Origin: Cordia subcordata
Taxonomy: Eukaryota > Streptophyta > Magnoliopsida > Boraginales > Cordiaceae
DNA: 64,000 bases
Reading direction: 5' to 3'
Assembly: GCA_028554755.1 (NCBI GenBank)
Contig: JAPTOF010000004.1
Span: 1,681,501-1,745,500 of the forward strand
Shown one piece after another: positions 12,844-25,183 of the stretch (position 1 is the first letter of the stretch; each line of letters opens with the position of its first letter). The position numbers and the translations under genes were made by a program. Under the pieces are notes generated by a model. It was not told the origin of the DNA and did no database searches. It worked only from the letters and a program-made list of their open reading frames with translations.

Positions 12844-13849
12844 GTGTGTTTTGTTCACGGCCGGCAACCGCCCTGTCTAAAACTTAAAGTGAAGTTGTTA
12901 ACACTAATTTTTTTTTAAAGTGATGGCCTAGGGTTGAATTTTGTGGAGAAATATGACTAGCTGGGCATAGGGTGGGGCTTAAAAAATTATGTTTTTTTTT
13001 TTTTTAATTTTTTGTTTTAAGTTACTCGAAAGTCTTATACACCTATTCTTTTTCTAAAACTTGCTTGTTTCTTCTACTAAACCTCTAATCCTGAATAAGC
13101 TCTTAGACGTCCGCTTTGCTATGAAGGGGCAGTCTCAAGAATTTTGGATTCCCTAACATCACGTGGAAAAGTAATATAATAAAGCGTATCACGTACTAAT
13201 GATAAAGTAGGAGGGATTGAATACTATTTATTTATTTATTTATTTTAAATGAAAGTCATTGAAGACAAAGAGGTCATCTTTATTAGAAGAACTACATTTT
13301 GAATTATTAGGTAACCTATTTGTATGATTGCTATATGATAATGCAGCATAAAGATTAGTTTTCAGTTACAGAGTATTATTGTATGAATGACACATATTTT
13401 CCTATTCTTTGGTTGTTTTGACCAAAACATGCAATAATTGCATGCTTCAAGTACGTACTTTTTGGTTGCTATTTATTTGACGCATCCTTTTTAACTTCCA
13501 ATGATTCAATGCGTGTTTCATTCATGCATTACTCTCTAGCTTTGTGTTAAAGTTGTCCAGATAAGCATGCATGAACTTGCTGATAATTTCAAAAAGTCTT
13601 TTTAAGTAAGATCATTTTCCCACCTCCTCAAATATTTGTAAACTATTGGTGACCCAGCCAGTTAGTTGGGTGTGTGTTGTCGAATAAAATCTCTCAAATA
13701 TTCTGCATTTTCTGATATTGTCACATCTCTCATAAATTCACATGTCGTATGTTGTCGATGCCAGCAAGGAATAGTGTTGATTCTTGTCTACATATCTTCA
13801 AATTTAGGTAACGATATCTTCTCCCTTCTTTTTTCCTTTATCTTTTGTG

Positions 13850-14030
13850 CTCAGTAAGCAATGAACTTCATTGATAAAAAGGGCTTTACAAAGATAGTAC
13901 ACAATCACCTATTAAAAGGCCATCCTCCATATAGCAATCAAAGCAAATGGCCCTGTCAATTTATTATTATTTTGCAATATAAAAGAAGATCCTGATCCAA
14001 TAAGGAGGCCAACCAATATCTGACAAATTT
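13850..14030 (-). mobile_element. LINE 3' UTR remnant
   Basis: Read on the minus strand it gives atctttgtaaagccctttt and then caatgaagttcattgcttac. This is the usual wording at the 3' end of plant LINEs just before the poly(A). No coding part is recognisable upstream. Assigned from motif memory only. Confidence 0.5.
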
Positions 14031-14572
14031 TAAGTACATAATATTTCTTCTATATTTAATATTAGGTAAGTCGAGGACACTTACTCAGGGTAGAGGACTG
14101 AGATCGAGTTTGGATTATGAGTCATATTCGACCTCAACTCTCACATTGGAATATCCCTGAAGACAATTAGACCCTGGTAGGAAAGTAGAAAAGCTAAAAA
14201 CGTCGAGATACATTACCTGGCTTGGAAAAGGCATTGACCTGATTTTGTTAAATATATGATCTGCTTGGACCGAAGAAAAGAAACAAGAGAGAGAGAGAGG
14301 GAGGAAATTATATTCGTTTTTATCAACTAACACCACTTGTATAGAGTCAATGTGTGATGTTGCAAGTGTGAGACAGCAATGGCCCATTGCATGAGAAGTT
14401 GAAGACAGGTCCCTATCGAGAATGGTTGGCATGGAGACAACACAGGAGAAGGGGTGTGTGTGCTTATTATCTGATTAGTTAGTGCGTGCGATGAATAACA
14501 GCCACTGGCTTCAAGGGCCTAAGTTTTTTCATTCACCACACTACTTCTCAACATATCTTCCAAACCTTCCCC

Positions 14573-14582
14573 TTATATAAAG
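14573..14582 (+). promoter_or_regulatory. TATA box of the RTFL gene
   Basis: ttatataaag lies 150 bases before the peptide's ATG. No other ATG occurs between it and the start codon, so the peptide would use the first AUG of the transcript. Confidence 0.75.
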
Positions 14583-14722
14583 CCCTTGTTGTTCATTCAA
14601 TTTTGCATACACTCTTTAAAGCTTTTCTTTGTAACACTTCATTTTACTCGCAACCATTCAACACTTCACCCAAGAAGTCCACATATTTTTGCACTTGAGA
14701 TCTTCAGTCATATTATTGAAGA

Positions 14723-14860
14723 ATGGCGGCGAATGCATTCTCATCTAGAAGTTCAAAGTTCCGATCAACGCAACGATGCTCAAAGCAATTGAGGGAGCAA
14801 AGAGCACGGCTCTACATCATATGGAGATGTACAGTGCTGCTTCTCTGCTGGCATGATTGA
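14723..14860 (+). CDS. RTFL: ROTUNDIFOLIA4-like / DEVIL (RTFL/DVL) small peptide
   Basis: A 45-residue single-exon peptide. Its C-terminal 27 residues are the RTFL/DVL domain: it starts [18 protein letters not shown] and ends [10 protein letters not shown], then stop. In the family the domain reads [21 protein letters not shown]. Such peptides sit at the plasma membrane and limit cell proliferation along organ axes when overexpressed (Arabidopsis ROT4/DVL1). The N-terminal 18 residues are Ser/Arg-rich and variable. The TATA box 150 bp upstream and the absence of any earlier ATG support a real gene. One difference is Trp where many members have Arg (IIWRC). The gene stands alone and is easily missed because of its size. 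Confidence 0.93.
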   Translation: MAANAFSSRSSKFRSTQRCSKQLREQRARLYIIWRCTVLLLCWHD

Positions 14861-15907
14861 TTTTCAGGAATCGGATAGTATCCTTTGACCCAGGGTGTAG
14901 CGAGTTTCGTGCATAGAACTACTTTTCAGATGCTACTCGTGATACAAGGAGTAGGTTTGGGAGATCTCTGTACAGTTTTTGATCAAAAGTAGAGGAATTT
15001 TTATTTTTTAGGGGACAACGAAAAGAAGCCGAAATAGCTAAATCTGTACACCACATGTAGCATAGACAAATGTTGAAATGGAACAACTCAGTTTCAGTTT
15101 CTCAGAAATTGCTACTTGATGCTATTTCATCTTTTTCTAATTCAACTGTCTCCTGCAACTCATTTTAGCTCTTCTCAGAAATGAAAGCCTTAAAATGCTT
15201 GATAAATTTTGTCTTCCTATCCTACTAGTGGGATAAAAAAAATTCGGCCCTTTGTTAAAACATCTTAAAATGCTTGATAAATTTTGTCTTCCTATCCTAC
15301 CAGTGGGATAAAAAAATTTCGGCCCTTTGGTAAAACATAACAAGCAATGGTAAGAGAAAACAAATAATACACTGATCAGCTGTCATAAACTTATGGTTCA
15401 CATAATGGATAAGCTTAAAATATAAACTTGCACCACCTATTCCACTGATCATATCCTGGGTCCGATGACAGCCCATAACCAGTTTCGTGTATAGATTAAG
15501 ATCCCGTAATAATGGTACGAGGAAAGTTCAATCTTGAATTGATAATGCACCATGATATGCAGGGATCCAAATCCATCAAATAATCATCAATGTAACATTT
15601 TTTGGTCAAGAATCATCATGTAACATGAAATGACAAAATTTGGCTGCAAAGAATCAAGAGACCCGAAAAACACAATTCCACTTATTTATCTACTGATGCT
15701 ACGAATATAAAATCTATCAATGACCATCTGCAATCAAAAACACCCCTAACAGGTGGTAGTGTTGTATTATTTCAGAAGTTCAATTCGAGGAAGCTTACGC
15801 AGAATAGTAAGAAAAGAAAATTGGAACTATTAACTAGATAAAGTGATCTTTCAAGGATTTTTTTTTTCCCCTTTCGTCAACAGAAGTTGAAGATATATAC
15901 CCTGCCT
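14861..15907. other. RTFL 3' UTR and spacer to the CUE gene
   Basis: The 3' UTRs of the RTFL gene and of the convergent CUE gene meet here. It contains one tandem duplication (15189-15337), listed separately. No other gene is visible. Confidence 0.6.
15189..15337. repeat. 75-bp tandem duplication
   Basis: Two adjacent, nearly identical copies, each starting cttaaaatgcttgataaatt and ending around cggccctttg-taaaacat. They differ at a few bases, so the duplication is fairly recent. The frame through it only repeats itself and is not a gene. Confidence 0.93.
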
Positions 15908-18900
15908 TTACATGTAATCACCATTCTCAAAAATTTCCCATCCTGCATCCAGAAGTGCCTTGTGAACATCTTCATCTGTTGGCTCTCCAGAGGACAGCTG
16001 CTCGCTGGGACGAGGAAGTGAATCTATCTTCTTTTGGTCTTCCGATGAATCAAATTGACCAGGGACCTGATCAATTGGCTCGTCATCTGTTGACTCTGCA
16101 GAGGAGAGCTGCTCGGTGAGACGAGGAACTGAATCTGTCTTCTTTTGGTTTTCCAATGAATCGGATTGACCCGGGACCTGATCCACCTGATCAGGAGTCA
16201 TACTCTTGAAAGAGGAACCGGAAGAGGCTAAAATATAGGTGGACTGGCTGGAAGAAAGGAATTTGCTAAATGGAACACGTTCGTCAAGCTTGCCTTTTAG
16301 CAAGCTCACGTCCTGGCATATCACCGATATTTCTCCTCTGCAAGAAAATTTTCAAGTGATTCTTGTCATAAAACTTGAACTAATCCAGATTTCCATTAGA
16401 TTTTTACGCCACTATCAAGTTTGCATAACCTAGAGAACTAGCTCACAATGTATAATGTGCAATGGAAAAACATTTAAACTCCACTTAATCACAAACCCGA
16501 TATGTAAAATGGTGACATTGCAAATCAAACATGAAATGCTCAGATAGAAATCATAATACTTACTGCAACATATCAACAACACGACCACGTTCATCAAGAA
16601 ATGCCCGTAACTGGAAGCAATAAGAAGAGGCCAATCAGATGCCTAATTGACCACAAAAAGAAGCATTCAAACTAGTCCCATAATCAAGAAGTCACTACCT
16701 TGGCATTTTCTTCTGCCACTTGCCTCAGCATATTTGCTTCTTGCACCACTTTTTCCATAATGAGCTCCTGCTCAGCAAGTGCTTTACGGGCAGATTCTTT
16801 CTTTGCTAGTATTTCCTTCTCTGCCACGTCTCTCTCTTCCTCAGCTGCTGCCAATCGCAATGCAAGAGTTTGATGCATCTGAATAAACATTTTCAAAAGT
16901 TCAAAAGAAAGGCAATACTAGGAAATTGCACTTGCATTTGTGTCTTATAAGTAAGCACTCAAATAACCACATAGAGCTCAAAATCAGCTTGATTAGCCTT
17001 GCAAATAGAGCATCATGTGCGTATCAAAGAATTGTATTAACTCTGAAAAGTACAATTACCAAACATTTACTAAGAATATATGCATATGCATGTCTTTGAA
17101 ACCTTAAACCAACATGGTTCCCCGTTACAATATAACTAGGTAAATTGTCATGATTGTATGTATATGCTCGACACCAAGTATATGCACATGGATATATAAC
17201 CTTATGCTGGCAATATCATCTCACTATGATTTTAAACATGGGAATCAAAAGCAGAATAGTGAAGTATACTCCAGTTCTATGCAGGAAAATGTACGTGGCA
17301 AAGCACTAAACTTTTAAGAAGTGAATGTCCTTTTTAACACACTGTTATATAATCAAGCAGATTAGCCAACATAACATAAATAAAAAGCAACACAAAAAAT
17401 CTTTTCTGTTAGACAGAATGATGTCATATCTCATTTCTTTCTTTCTCCTTTTCCATTTTTCACATTGGCTACAACCATTCTTCTTGTCTAGTCAGCTCCA
17501 TAAACAATCATGTTTTCTGTTAAACAACATATTATCAAATCTCTTTCAGTCACTCAAATCCAAATGGTTTATGAAAGATCCTCTTTCTCCAATCTCACAG
17601 TCAATAATGTATTCGCTATGTTTTCATGCAATTCGTGCTAAGCACTTCTGCTTTCTTTTAAAATATTAAAAGTCAGAAATTCACAGCAGAAATCATAAAT
17701 GAATATTGTTAAGGGTTAAAGAGTAAAATAACCTCATCAAGAATTGCAAGAGACTTATCCCTTTCCTCTGACAAACTGAACAACCGAGACTGAAGCTCTC
17801 TCACTTCAGTACCTAAGATAGCCCTCTCACCATATACCTCTCCAGCGTGCTGCAAGCAAACACGAATAAAATTTTTAATCAACAAGCACATATATTATTA
17901 TAATATATTATTATATGATATAACCAAAGCCAGCCAACCGTGTCATTTGCTTCCTTAGCATGTTGAAGCCATTTTTTCAGATCTTCCACATTGTTGAGTA
18001 TATCCAATCCCCCCTTAGCAACCGCTTCTTTCGCCTCTTCTGCGGCTCTCTCTTGAATCTCTACTTCCCTCATTAAGCTAATGAGGGACTCCTTAGCTGA
18101 AGACAAGGTTCCCTGCACACTTATCCATGTCAGACCTATTCTCATAAGAATGAAGGCGAAAACTGTTAGACATATTGACTTCTACTATTTTATGCAAACT
18201 AGTAAAGTTTGAAACATATTACATATAGGACAAGGGAAATTAAAAATAAGAAGCACATGTCGCAAATCATGCAGTTTTAACCAAGTTCCGAGCCACCTCC
18301 TCAATTCAAACAAGAAGAACATGCACAAACATACATATACAACACAAACAGGGAACAAAAAGAATGGCATTGGAACAGGGAGCCAAGACAAGTTAATATT
18401 ACATGCAAACTCTGCCACTTCTTCTCAGGTGGCTCTGCTCATGCTGTAAGTTATGGTTAATTATGAATTTGAAATATCCAACCAAGTTTAGCACTGCCAT
18501 ACCTTGTAACTTCTTGCATCTTCAATGATGCCTTCAAGAAGATCGACACTACAAATTTGACCAGATCGAGTAACAATGGTGTTTAAGGTAGATTTATCTT
18601 CAATATTAACCATTTCACTGATGGAATCTTCTTTAGAAGCAGCGTTTATAGAACAACTTGGTTGTGAATCATGGGGATCAGGGACAAGTATCAACTCGCC
18701 ACATCCTTCTGACGTTAACATTGTATCTTGGGTACTTAGTGAGGTAACCTGACCAAGAGATACATTTGATTTATCTTGATCACCATCTTTCTGGATTTCA
18801 CTGGCATTACATACATTTGATTTGTCTTGATCACCATCTTTCTGGATTTCACTGGCATTACAGAGACTAAAGGATTCATCAGAACCACCAAGGATGGAAT

Positions 18901-20279
18901 GGGGGGCAATGAACTTCTGACTCAAAAGTGTGCTCAGATCTTCCAAGCTGCTGGTATTAAGATTAGAAGTCTGATCTTGAGACTTCTCATGTAGAACTGT
19001 TTCTCCACTTGCACATTCTCCATTCACTTGAATGTGATCACCAATACCTTCAGCCAATAATTGATCGTGTCCAGCATCAGCATCGGGAACATAGTAAAGA
19101 TCTCCAGCATTGGCATCATAAATTGAAGAACCATTTTGTTCTTCATCTGAGCCTCCCGCATCTGCATCATAAGTTGAAGAACCATATTGTTCTTCATCTA
19201 AGCCTCCTCCAGTATTTGCATCATAAATTTGATAACCATTTTGATTTTCATCTAAGCCTCCAACATCTGCATCATAGATTGTAGAACCATTTTGTTCTTC
19301 ATCTGAGGCTCCAGTATTCATGAGAAAACCATCAGCCGTCTGAGCAATTGCACTAGCATCAACTGCAACGGAACATACACAAGTCAGGTCCGTTATACAT
19401 GTAAAACCTTCGAAGAAGGTAATAGATTATCATAAAAGTTCCAAACAACAAAATCAATTAATCAACAGAAACTAAGAGAGAAAAAATTCAAAGAGATCAT
19501 CACCTTCAGGTGGTTTAATAGTACTCCTTTCACTGGAAGAACTAGGGGCCTGGGATTTCTCCATAAGAAAAGGTATAACCTCTATAAGGACCACCTCAAC
19601 AGCTGCGTCAGCATCTTTACTATGCTCAATCGCAACAGCTCTAAGAGCTCGATGATCAACCTGTCCGAAAAGTAAGGAGAGGCAACAGAGAATGACTTCA
19701 AATAGTCTGAGACACGTAATTTAAACTTGTCCAAAAACCAATAACTTGAGCAAGATATCATGCCTCTACCCTCAAACACCTAAAGCAAATCTTTTAATTA
19801 TTTAAAGGCATATATTGTAGGCATAACATTATCGTGTGCACTCACATAATTATTACTTTAGATAATTCAATACCATGGTTGATTATATTCATCACAAATT
19901 TCACTGTTATGCTGCCTCATGTGATACACATAGTCTACAATTTTATAACCTCACTAATCACTATTACAGACACTTTTTTATCACTATAATCAGTTGTCCA
20001 TCATAATCATAAGCATGGATTTCACACCCTCCAAATCGCACAAGAAACACGTATAGTCACATAACGATACCATATCATCTTACATATATCATATGCCGGA
20101 GCAGACATAAAATTGATAAACAACATATCATCTCAAACAAAGAACAAAATTGAAATTAAATTGATTAAAAGGGCAGAAAATTCAAAAGTCCAGATTCTTT
20201 AGCCAAAAGCAAAATAAGATTATATCTATACCTGTGGGAAAACCTCCTGCAACGCCTTGTAAACTTTGTTAAACCCCAT
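15908..20279 (-). CDS. CUE-domain ubiquitin-binding protein with coiled coil
   Basis: Exons in order of translation: 20279-20232, 19660-19504, 19362-18503, 18112-17939, 17849-17733, 16878-16699, 16610-16564 and 16337-15908. They total 2013 nt and 670 residues. Residues 1-48 form a CUE domain (MGFNKVYKALQEVFPQVDHR, then AVAIEHSKDADAAVEVVL), which binds mono-ubiquitin and assists endosomal or degradation pathways (family knowledge). Exon three is acidic and low-complexity, with four copies of a DEEQNGSSIYDADAGG-like unit (about residues 86-153) and two copies of NASEIQKDGDQDKSNV (about 236-269). Exons four to seven give a long charged coiled coil rich in AEEERDVAEKE-type heptads. The last exon repeats a roughly 35-residue DQVPGQ-DS--NQKK unit and ends ALLDAGWEIFENGDYM. 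Plants have similar unnamed CUE proteins; the partner and pathway are unknown. Confidence 0.9.
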
Positions 20280-20720
20280 CTTCAACAGCAAAAACTACAA
20301 AATTCTGCACATACAAACAAAAACTTCAAAATCCATAAATAAAACTGAATTTTCAAATTTATTCATCGAGAGAACACGCAAAGAAATTACACTCCCTCGA
20401 CAAATTAAACCGAATTGTGTGATCATGAATGAAGCAAGAATCACCAGATTAAACATTAAACAGCTTAATATTAACCGCCTAGTCAATTATCTCAATTATC
20501 AACGCCTAGTCAATTATCTCAATTATCAATCTTCAATGCGAAACAATGTTGAATTTGTTGAGAAGGGAAAAAAAAAAAAAAGAATGACAGAGCGAGCGAG
20601 AATATGAAGGGTTTTAGTTAAAGACTCACCTTCCTTGGTTGTTGAGAGATTAAAAGAGGAATTGTTGTAAACTCGTAATAATAATTGTGAGTACGATTAG
20701 CTGTATATTTATACATGTAT
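20280..20720 (-). promoter_or_regulatory. 5' UTR and promoter region of the CUE gene
   Basis: Upstream of the CUE start there is an apparent leader. A likely leader-intron donor (AAG|GTGAGT on the minus strand) lies near 20630. An exact 28-bp tandem duplication (gcctagtcaattatctcaat repeated) lies at about 20478-20530. A TATA-like tataaatata (minus strand) is near 20705-20718. Confidence 0.5.
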
Positions 20721-20859
20721 ATATGTGAATAGGAAAAGACCGCAGAGTGGAAATTTCGGTTATGCGTATGAGTTTTGATGTGTAGAGTCCTGACAAAGAA
20801 AAAGGAGTAGAGCGTCTAAGAGACCCTAGGAGCTAAGGAATTGAAGGACATTTTTGGCA

Positions 20860-20867
20860 TTATATAT

Positions 20868-20903
<36 letters not shown>

Positions 20904-20905
20904 GA
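20860..20905. repeat. AT microsatellite
   Basis: tatatatacatatatacata followed by about twelve TA units, 600 bp upstream of the CUE gene start. Confidence 0.95.
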
Positions 20906-22624
20906 AAAATAGAGTTCATGTTTTTTTGCACTGTCATGTTTGGTCATGAGTCATGACCTTTTATTTTTTTCCGTCCAAGGGTGGCACAAGAGATAAGAAG
21001 GCCTAAAGCCAATATGTATTATGAGATTTTTTATATTTTTTAATTGTTATATTTAAATTCTTAAAAAATATATAAATTAAGAATTAATATAAAAAAATTT
21101 AAAGGTTAGAAGAATATAACCTAGTAATAAAAGTTTGACTATAAAAGAGATTACTTCTTGACAGTCATCAATGGAACGAACTACTTCTTATCAAGTAAAA
21201 TAATAATTTCTTTATCTTTTCATGGAATAGAAAAATATAATAAAGAAGATTAAAATAAAGTGTAATTGAAAAGAATATTACAAATGATTAGAATACAATG
21301 AAGAGTATTCAAAACTAAAACACAATCAAAGCTTTGTGAAGGTAAACAATAGTATTGCAGAAGGAGGTTCTAATAGCGTTAAAATGCAGTAAAATAAAAA
21401 ATAGATACTATGGGAATCATTAAAGGTTAAAAACCAAAACACTTATTTTAATTAATAAAAAATTATAATTGATCGTTTAGTATTAGAAGTGACAATTTTT
21501 ATTAGAGAAAAATAAGTTTTGTGAACTATATAATAATGTGATTGTAAATCACTAGTTTACATGGACAAGATAGAGTATGAGATTTATTAAATATTAGTAG
21601 GGTCGTGGCTAATAATAAAAAAGAAATTGAAATAGACTTTTATGATAATGTAACTTAATATTTTTGTTCTAAAATTTTAGGGCCTAAAAAATTTTGGGTG
21701 CTTAAAGCGATAGCTTTAGTTGTTTCAAACTTGAGCCACCCTTGTTTCCGCCAAAAAGAATTTTTCTTCCACAATAAACTTTTTCTCAGCTAACAAATCT
21801 AAAGTCCAAAATAAATCTAAAAAAAAAAATACATGCCTTTTTAATCTACTACATGTCTTCATGTCATGAATTTTTTTGAAGAGCACATCTAATTCCTTCC
21901 ATCTATATGAATTATCTCCTCATTTGTTTACTTTTTCCCATATTAAGTCATTTTCTAATTTTATTTTTTTAATTAAATGTTCTATTCACAAATCTCTCAT
22001 AAAAAATAATAACTAGTATTCAAAACAAGAATTAAGTTTAAAAAAATATCTCTTCCTATGCATCGCATGGAATAACATACTCCAGTATTATAGAAAGAAA
22101 ACTATGCCACATGTTAGTTTTCTAAAACCTCTAACAAAGCATTTAATTCTTTAAGATTTGAATGAATATTGTTTCTACTCAAAAAAAACTTACTACCTAA
22201 ATATATTTTAATTCCTAATTAATACTAATAGTAAATCATTTCCTTCTAACAAAATTTTTATAATCAATTTTGTACCAAATTAATATAAATTATTTAAAAA
22301 TTATTATATGTTAAATATCCTCATACTCATATACATAATTTTGTTCTATTTTCTCTCTCAAAATATACGCCAAAATATAATTTTGTTAATTTTTACTTCA
22401 TCTTCTATAAGTGTACTAGTTTTACTTCTAATGAATTAGGTCAAGTGTTAAATCATAATCATTTGTAAAGTTTATTCACTTATAATTCCATTTTATGTGG
22501 GAATTTTATGAACAACTTCATATTTTAGTACTCATATTGTTTGGATATATTCTCTATCTCATTTCTCTTATTCGATTTCATGTGTCCACTGAAATGAATA
22601 TGACACTTTGTCAAAACTATGCGT

Positions 22625-22641
22625 GCACACACACACGCGCG

Positions 22642-22675
<34 letters not shown>
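22625..22675. repeat. Compound CA / GTAT microsatellite
   Basis: cacacacacgcgcg, then seven tandem gtat units. Simple repeat. Confidence 0.95.
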
Positions 22676-23362
22676 GGAGTTTCAATTTGAGCATTAAATG
22701 TCAAGTGGTTTTTCTACATTAACAAATTTGTAAAACACAGTTCATTACTTTTAATTTTTTTTGTCATTCTTGCCTTTTGAATATAAATATCAATTCCACT
22801 CTTTAGTGTTTCTTGCCAAGTGAGACATTTATATTATCAATTAATGGATTAAAAATATTAGTTTTAAATAGTATAATATGATCCATTTCTAAACTTAAAT
22901 TGCGAATAATTTAGCAATTATTAGATGAATTCTTTTTGTACTCTTTTATTTGTATTTGTTACAAAGAAATTTTGGTCTCTATTCAGAATTCAATATTGAG
23001 ATTTAATTTTTTTTCATGAATAATTAACGCTGATGCATTTTTAATAGAAAGATACATGTACTTTGGGAGATAAAAATAATCATATGTAGTTTTTTTGGTA
23101 AAATAAACATATATGACTTTTTATATATATTTGTTGTACAATATTTCTGAATACGTATTATGATATTTTAACCATTAATTTATATTTTCACATTACAATA
23201 TACTTAAAGTCTCATTTTAGCTTTACATTTGAATGAATTTTATCCTTTTGTTTTCATCCCATCGTTGATAATTTGTCCAATTCCAAATCAATTTGCTAAG
23301 TTTATTCAACAAATAAATGCTATCATTGAAAAATTATGAATGGAATGCAGAGTAGTAAAATT

Positions 23363-23700
23363 ATGACTCAAAAGTGCATCTAGATCAGATGCATCTCTGG
23401 TGTTGTCTGCTTGAGACTTGTCAAATAAAACTATTTTCCCACTTCCATATTCTCCATTCACTTGAATGTGATCACCATTTTGTTCTTCATCTTTAAGTTA
23501 CTCAAATTCAAATCGTTTCTTAAACAACATCTTTCACCAATCTACCAGTTAATAATGTATTCCCAAAACATTATATTTTCATGCAATTCGTGCTAAGTGG
23601 TGAGACTTCTGCTCTATTTTTGGAAAATATTAAAAGCCAGAAATTCAAAGCATAAATCTTATGAATGAATACTGTGAAGGATTAAGAGTAAAATAACAAG
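23363..23700 (-). pseudogene. Partial duplicated copy of the CUE gene
   Basis: Plus-strand sequence from tgactcaaaagtgcatctag to accattttgttcttcatct follows CUE exon three (18918-19148), including ccattcacttgaatgtgatc unchanged. It then jumps to sequence like 17549-17732, which is the start of the CUE intron between exons five and six (for example atgcaattcgtgctaag and taaaatattaaaag). It stops at the splice-donor position. Intron sequence is kept, so this is a DNA-level duplication with an internal deletion, not a processed copy. Many substitutions and indels make it non-coding. Confidence 0.87.
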
Positions 23701-25160
23701 TGAGCAGCAGAATAGCGTGGGGAGATAGCACTGGTGCTGAAGTCAAAGACAACATAGGAGAAGATAGTTGCGGGAAAGATGTACTGACCATAGAGGAGGC
23801 CGTAGTCATGACTGAAAAAGGAGGACTACTTGTTGTCGACAGGGAATTGGAGTATCAATAGCTGCGGTGGTTGGGAATAGCCGTGTTAGGCAGTAGAGAA
23901 GAATTCCGTGTTAGGCACCAGAGAAGAAAGTTGTAAAGGGGAAGAAAGAGAACCTTAGGATAGGATCGTTAAGGTGGTGATACTATAAAGAGATAATTGG
24001 CTATGTCACCTCAATTAGGGTAATTTGTGTTTTACTTATACAAGAAATTATCCTTTACAATTTATAAACTTTCTTCATATGACAATATAGCTATACAGAA
24101 GACTTAAGTCACAAGATATGACCTAATATAAGCTAATATCCTCTAATGAGAATCTCCAGGATGTTAAAAATCAACAGCAAGCCTTAAGATTTGAAAAAGA
24201 AAAATTAAAAAAAAAAAATGTGCATATCTCTAAGAAAAATTAATTAAGAATTTTCTGGAATATGGCGGCAATTGGGATATCTAAAAATATATGGAGAGCT
24301 AGTGAAAATTTCACATGAAATGCTGCTGCGACATTGTGGGTTTTCTAGAATACCACACAATTCAAAATGTGCTAAATTTGCTGGCAGAAATTCTAGAGAA
24401 TTCTAGAATACCACTCAACCGCCATAAGTTTTTAACCGACATGTTGTATCTATAAATTACATTGAGGTGCATTTACTTTGTGCAATGGTGTCCAAGTCAG
24501 AGAGTTGGAGTCCAGAAATAAGTGAGTTGTTGAGTGGTCTTTGAGTGCATTCTATAGTGGTGTGTCGAGTAAATTGCGGGACTTGAAGTCGTGCTTGTGT
24601 TGAGTACAAGAGTCATTATTTAAAATTGTTGAGTTCTTTGTTGTGCTGTAATCGTGAGCCTTGCTATATAATAAGCTTGTAAGAAATATCAAAGAGTCAA
24701 AAACTATAGGATATGGTAAAAATATTATTCGTACTGAAAATCCATAATTATATAAAACTTAAGAAAATTATTCGTGTCAAAATTCACGTAATCCGTCAAC
24801 CAGTGACATTGAACAACCCATCACGGCCAACCTAGATGCCAATTGTTCACGATATGAAATTAAACAAAAACAAAAAAAAGTAGAATAAGAACCCATTTAA
24901 AATTATTCAACATAACACAAAGAGTAATATTATTACTTCTTGTTGGTGATGTGATCATTCTTAATAACTTCATCAAAGGCATGTCTTTTCCGTTTATCCA
25001 CATCCTCCATGCAGTCCACTATTAGCCATTTATTGTAGACTAGAGACTCAAGATCCATAGATAAGTGGAAAATAAATAAAGTCCGACTTAAATCAAAACC
25101 ACTAATATAAAACAGTCCAGCTAAAAAAAAAAAAAAAAAAACCAAAAACCGTTTAAAACC

Positions 25161-25183
25161 CCCCGTGTGTGTGTGTGTGTTTT
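25161..25183. repeat. GT microsatellite
   Basis: About ten GT units, just after an A-run of about 20 bases. Confidence 0.95.

Larger units (their letters stand above)
10157..14722. other. Intergenic, GPX to RTFL, transposon-rich
   Basis: Contains the GPX 3' UTR (to about 10330), a MITE at 10679-10894, a LINE remnant at 10945-12040, a GT/AT microsatellite at about 12805-12842 and a LINE 3' tail at about 13850-14030. It ends with the RTFL promoter. The other open frames are short, overlapping and lack any family signature. The segment at 12600-12900 has a G-box core (cacgtg at 12616), but I cannot assign it to a gene. Confidence 0.6.

Noticed and set aside
17325..17669. Plus-strand open frame of 114 codons
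   Set aside because: It lies in an intron of the CUE gene on the opposite strand, is AT-rich and has no domain.
20266..20607. Plus-strand open frame of 113 codons
   Set aside because: It runs antisense through the CUE leader and first exon and includes the 28-bp duplication; no family match.
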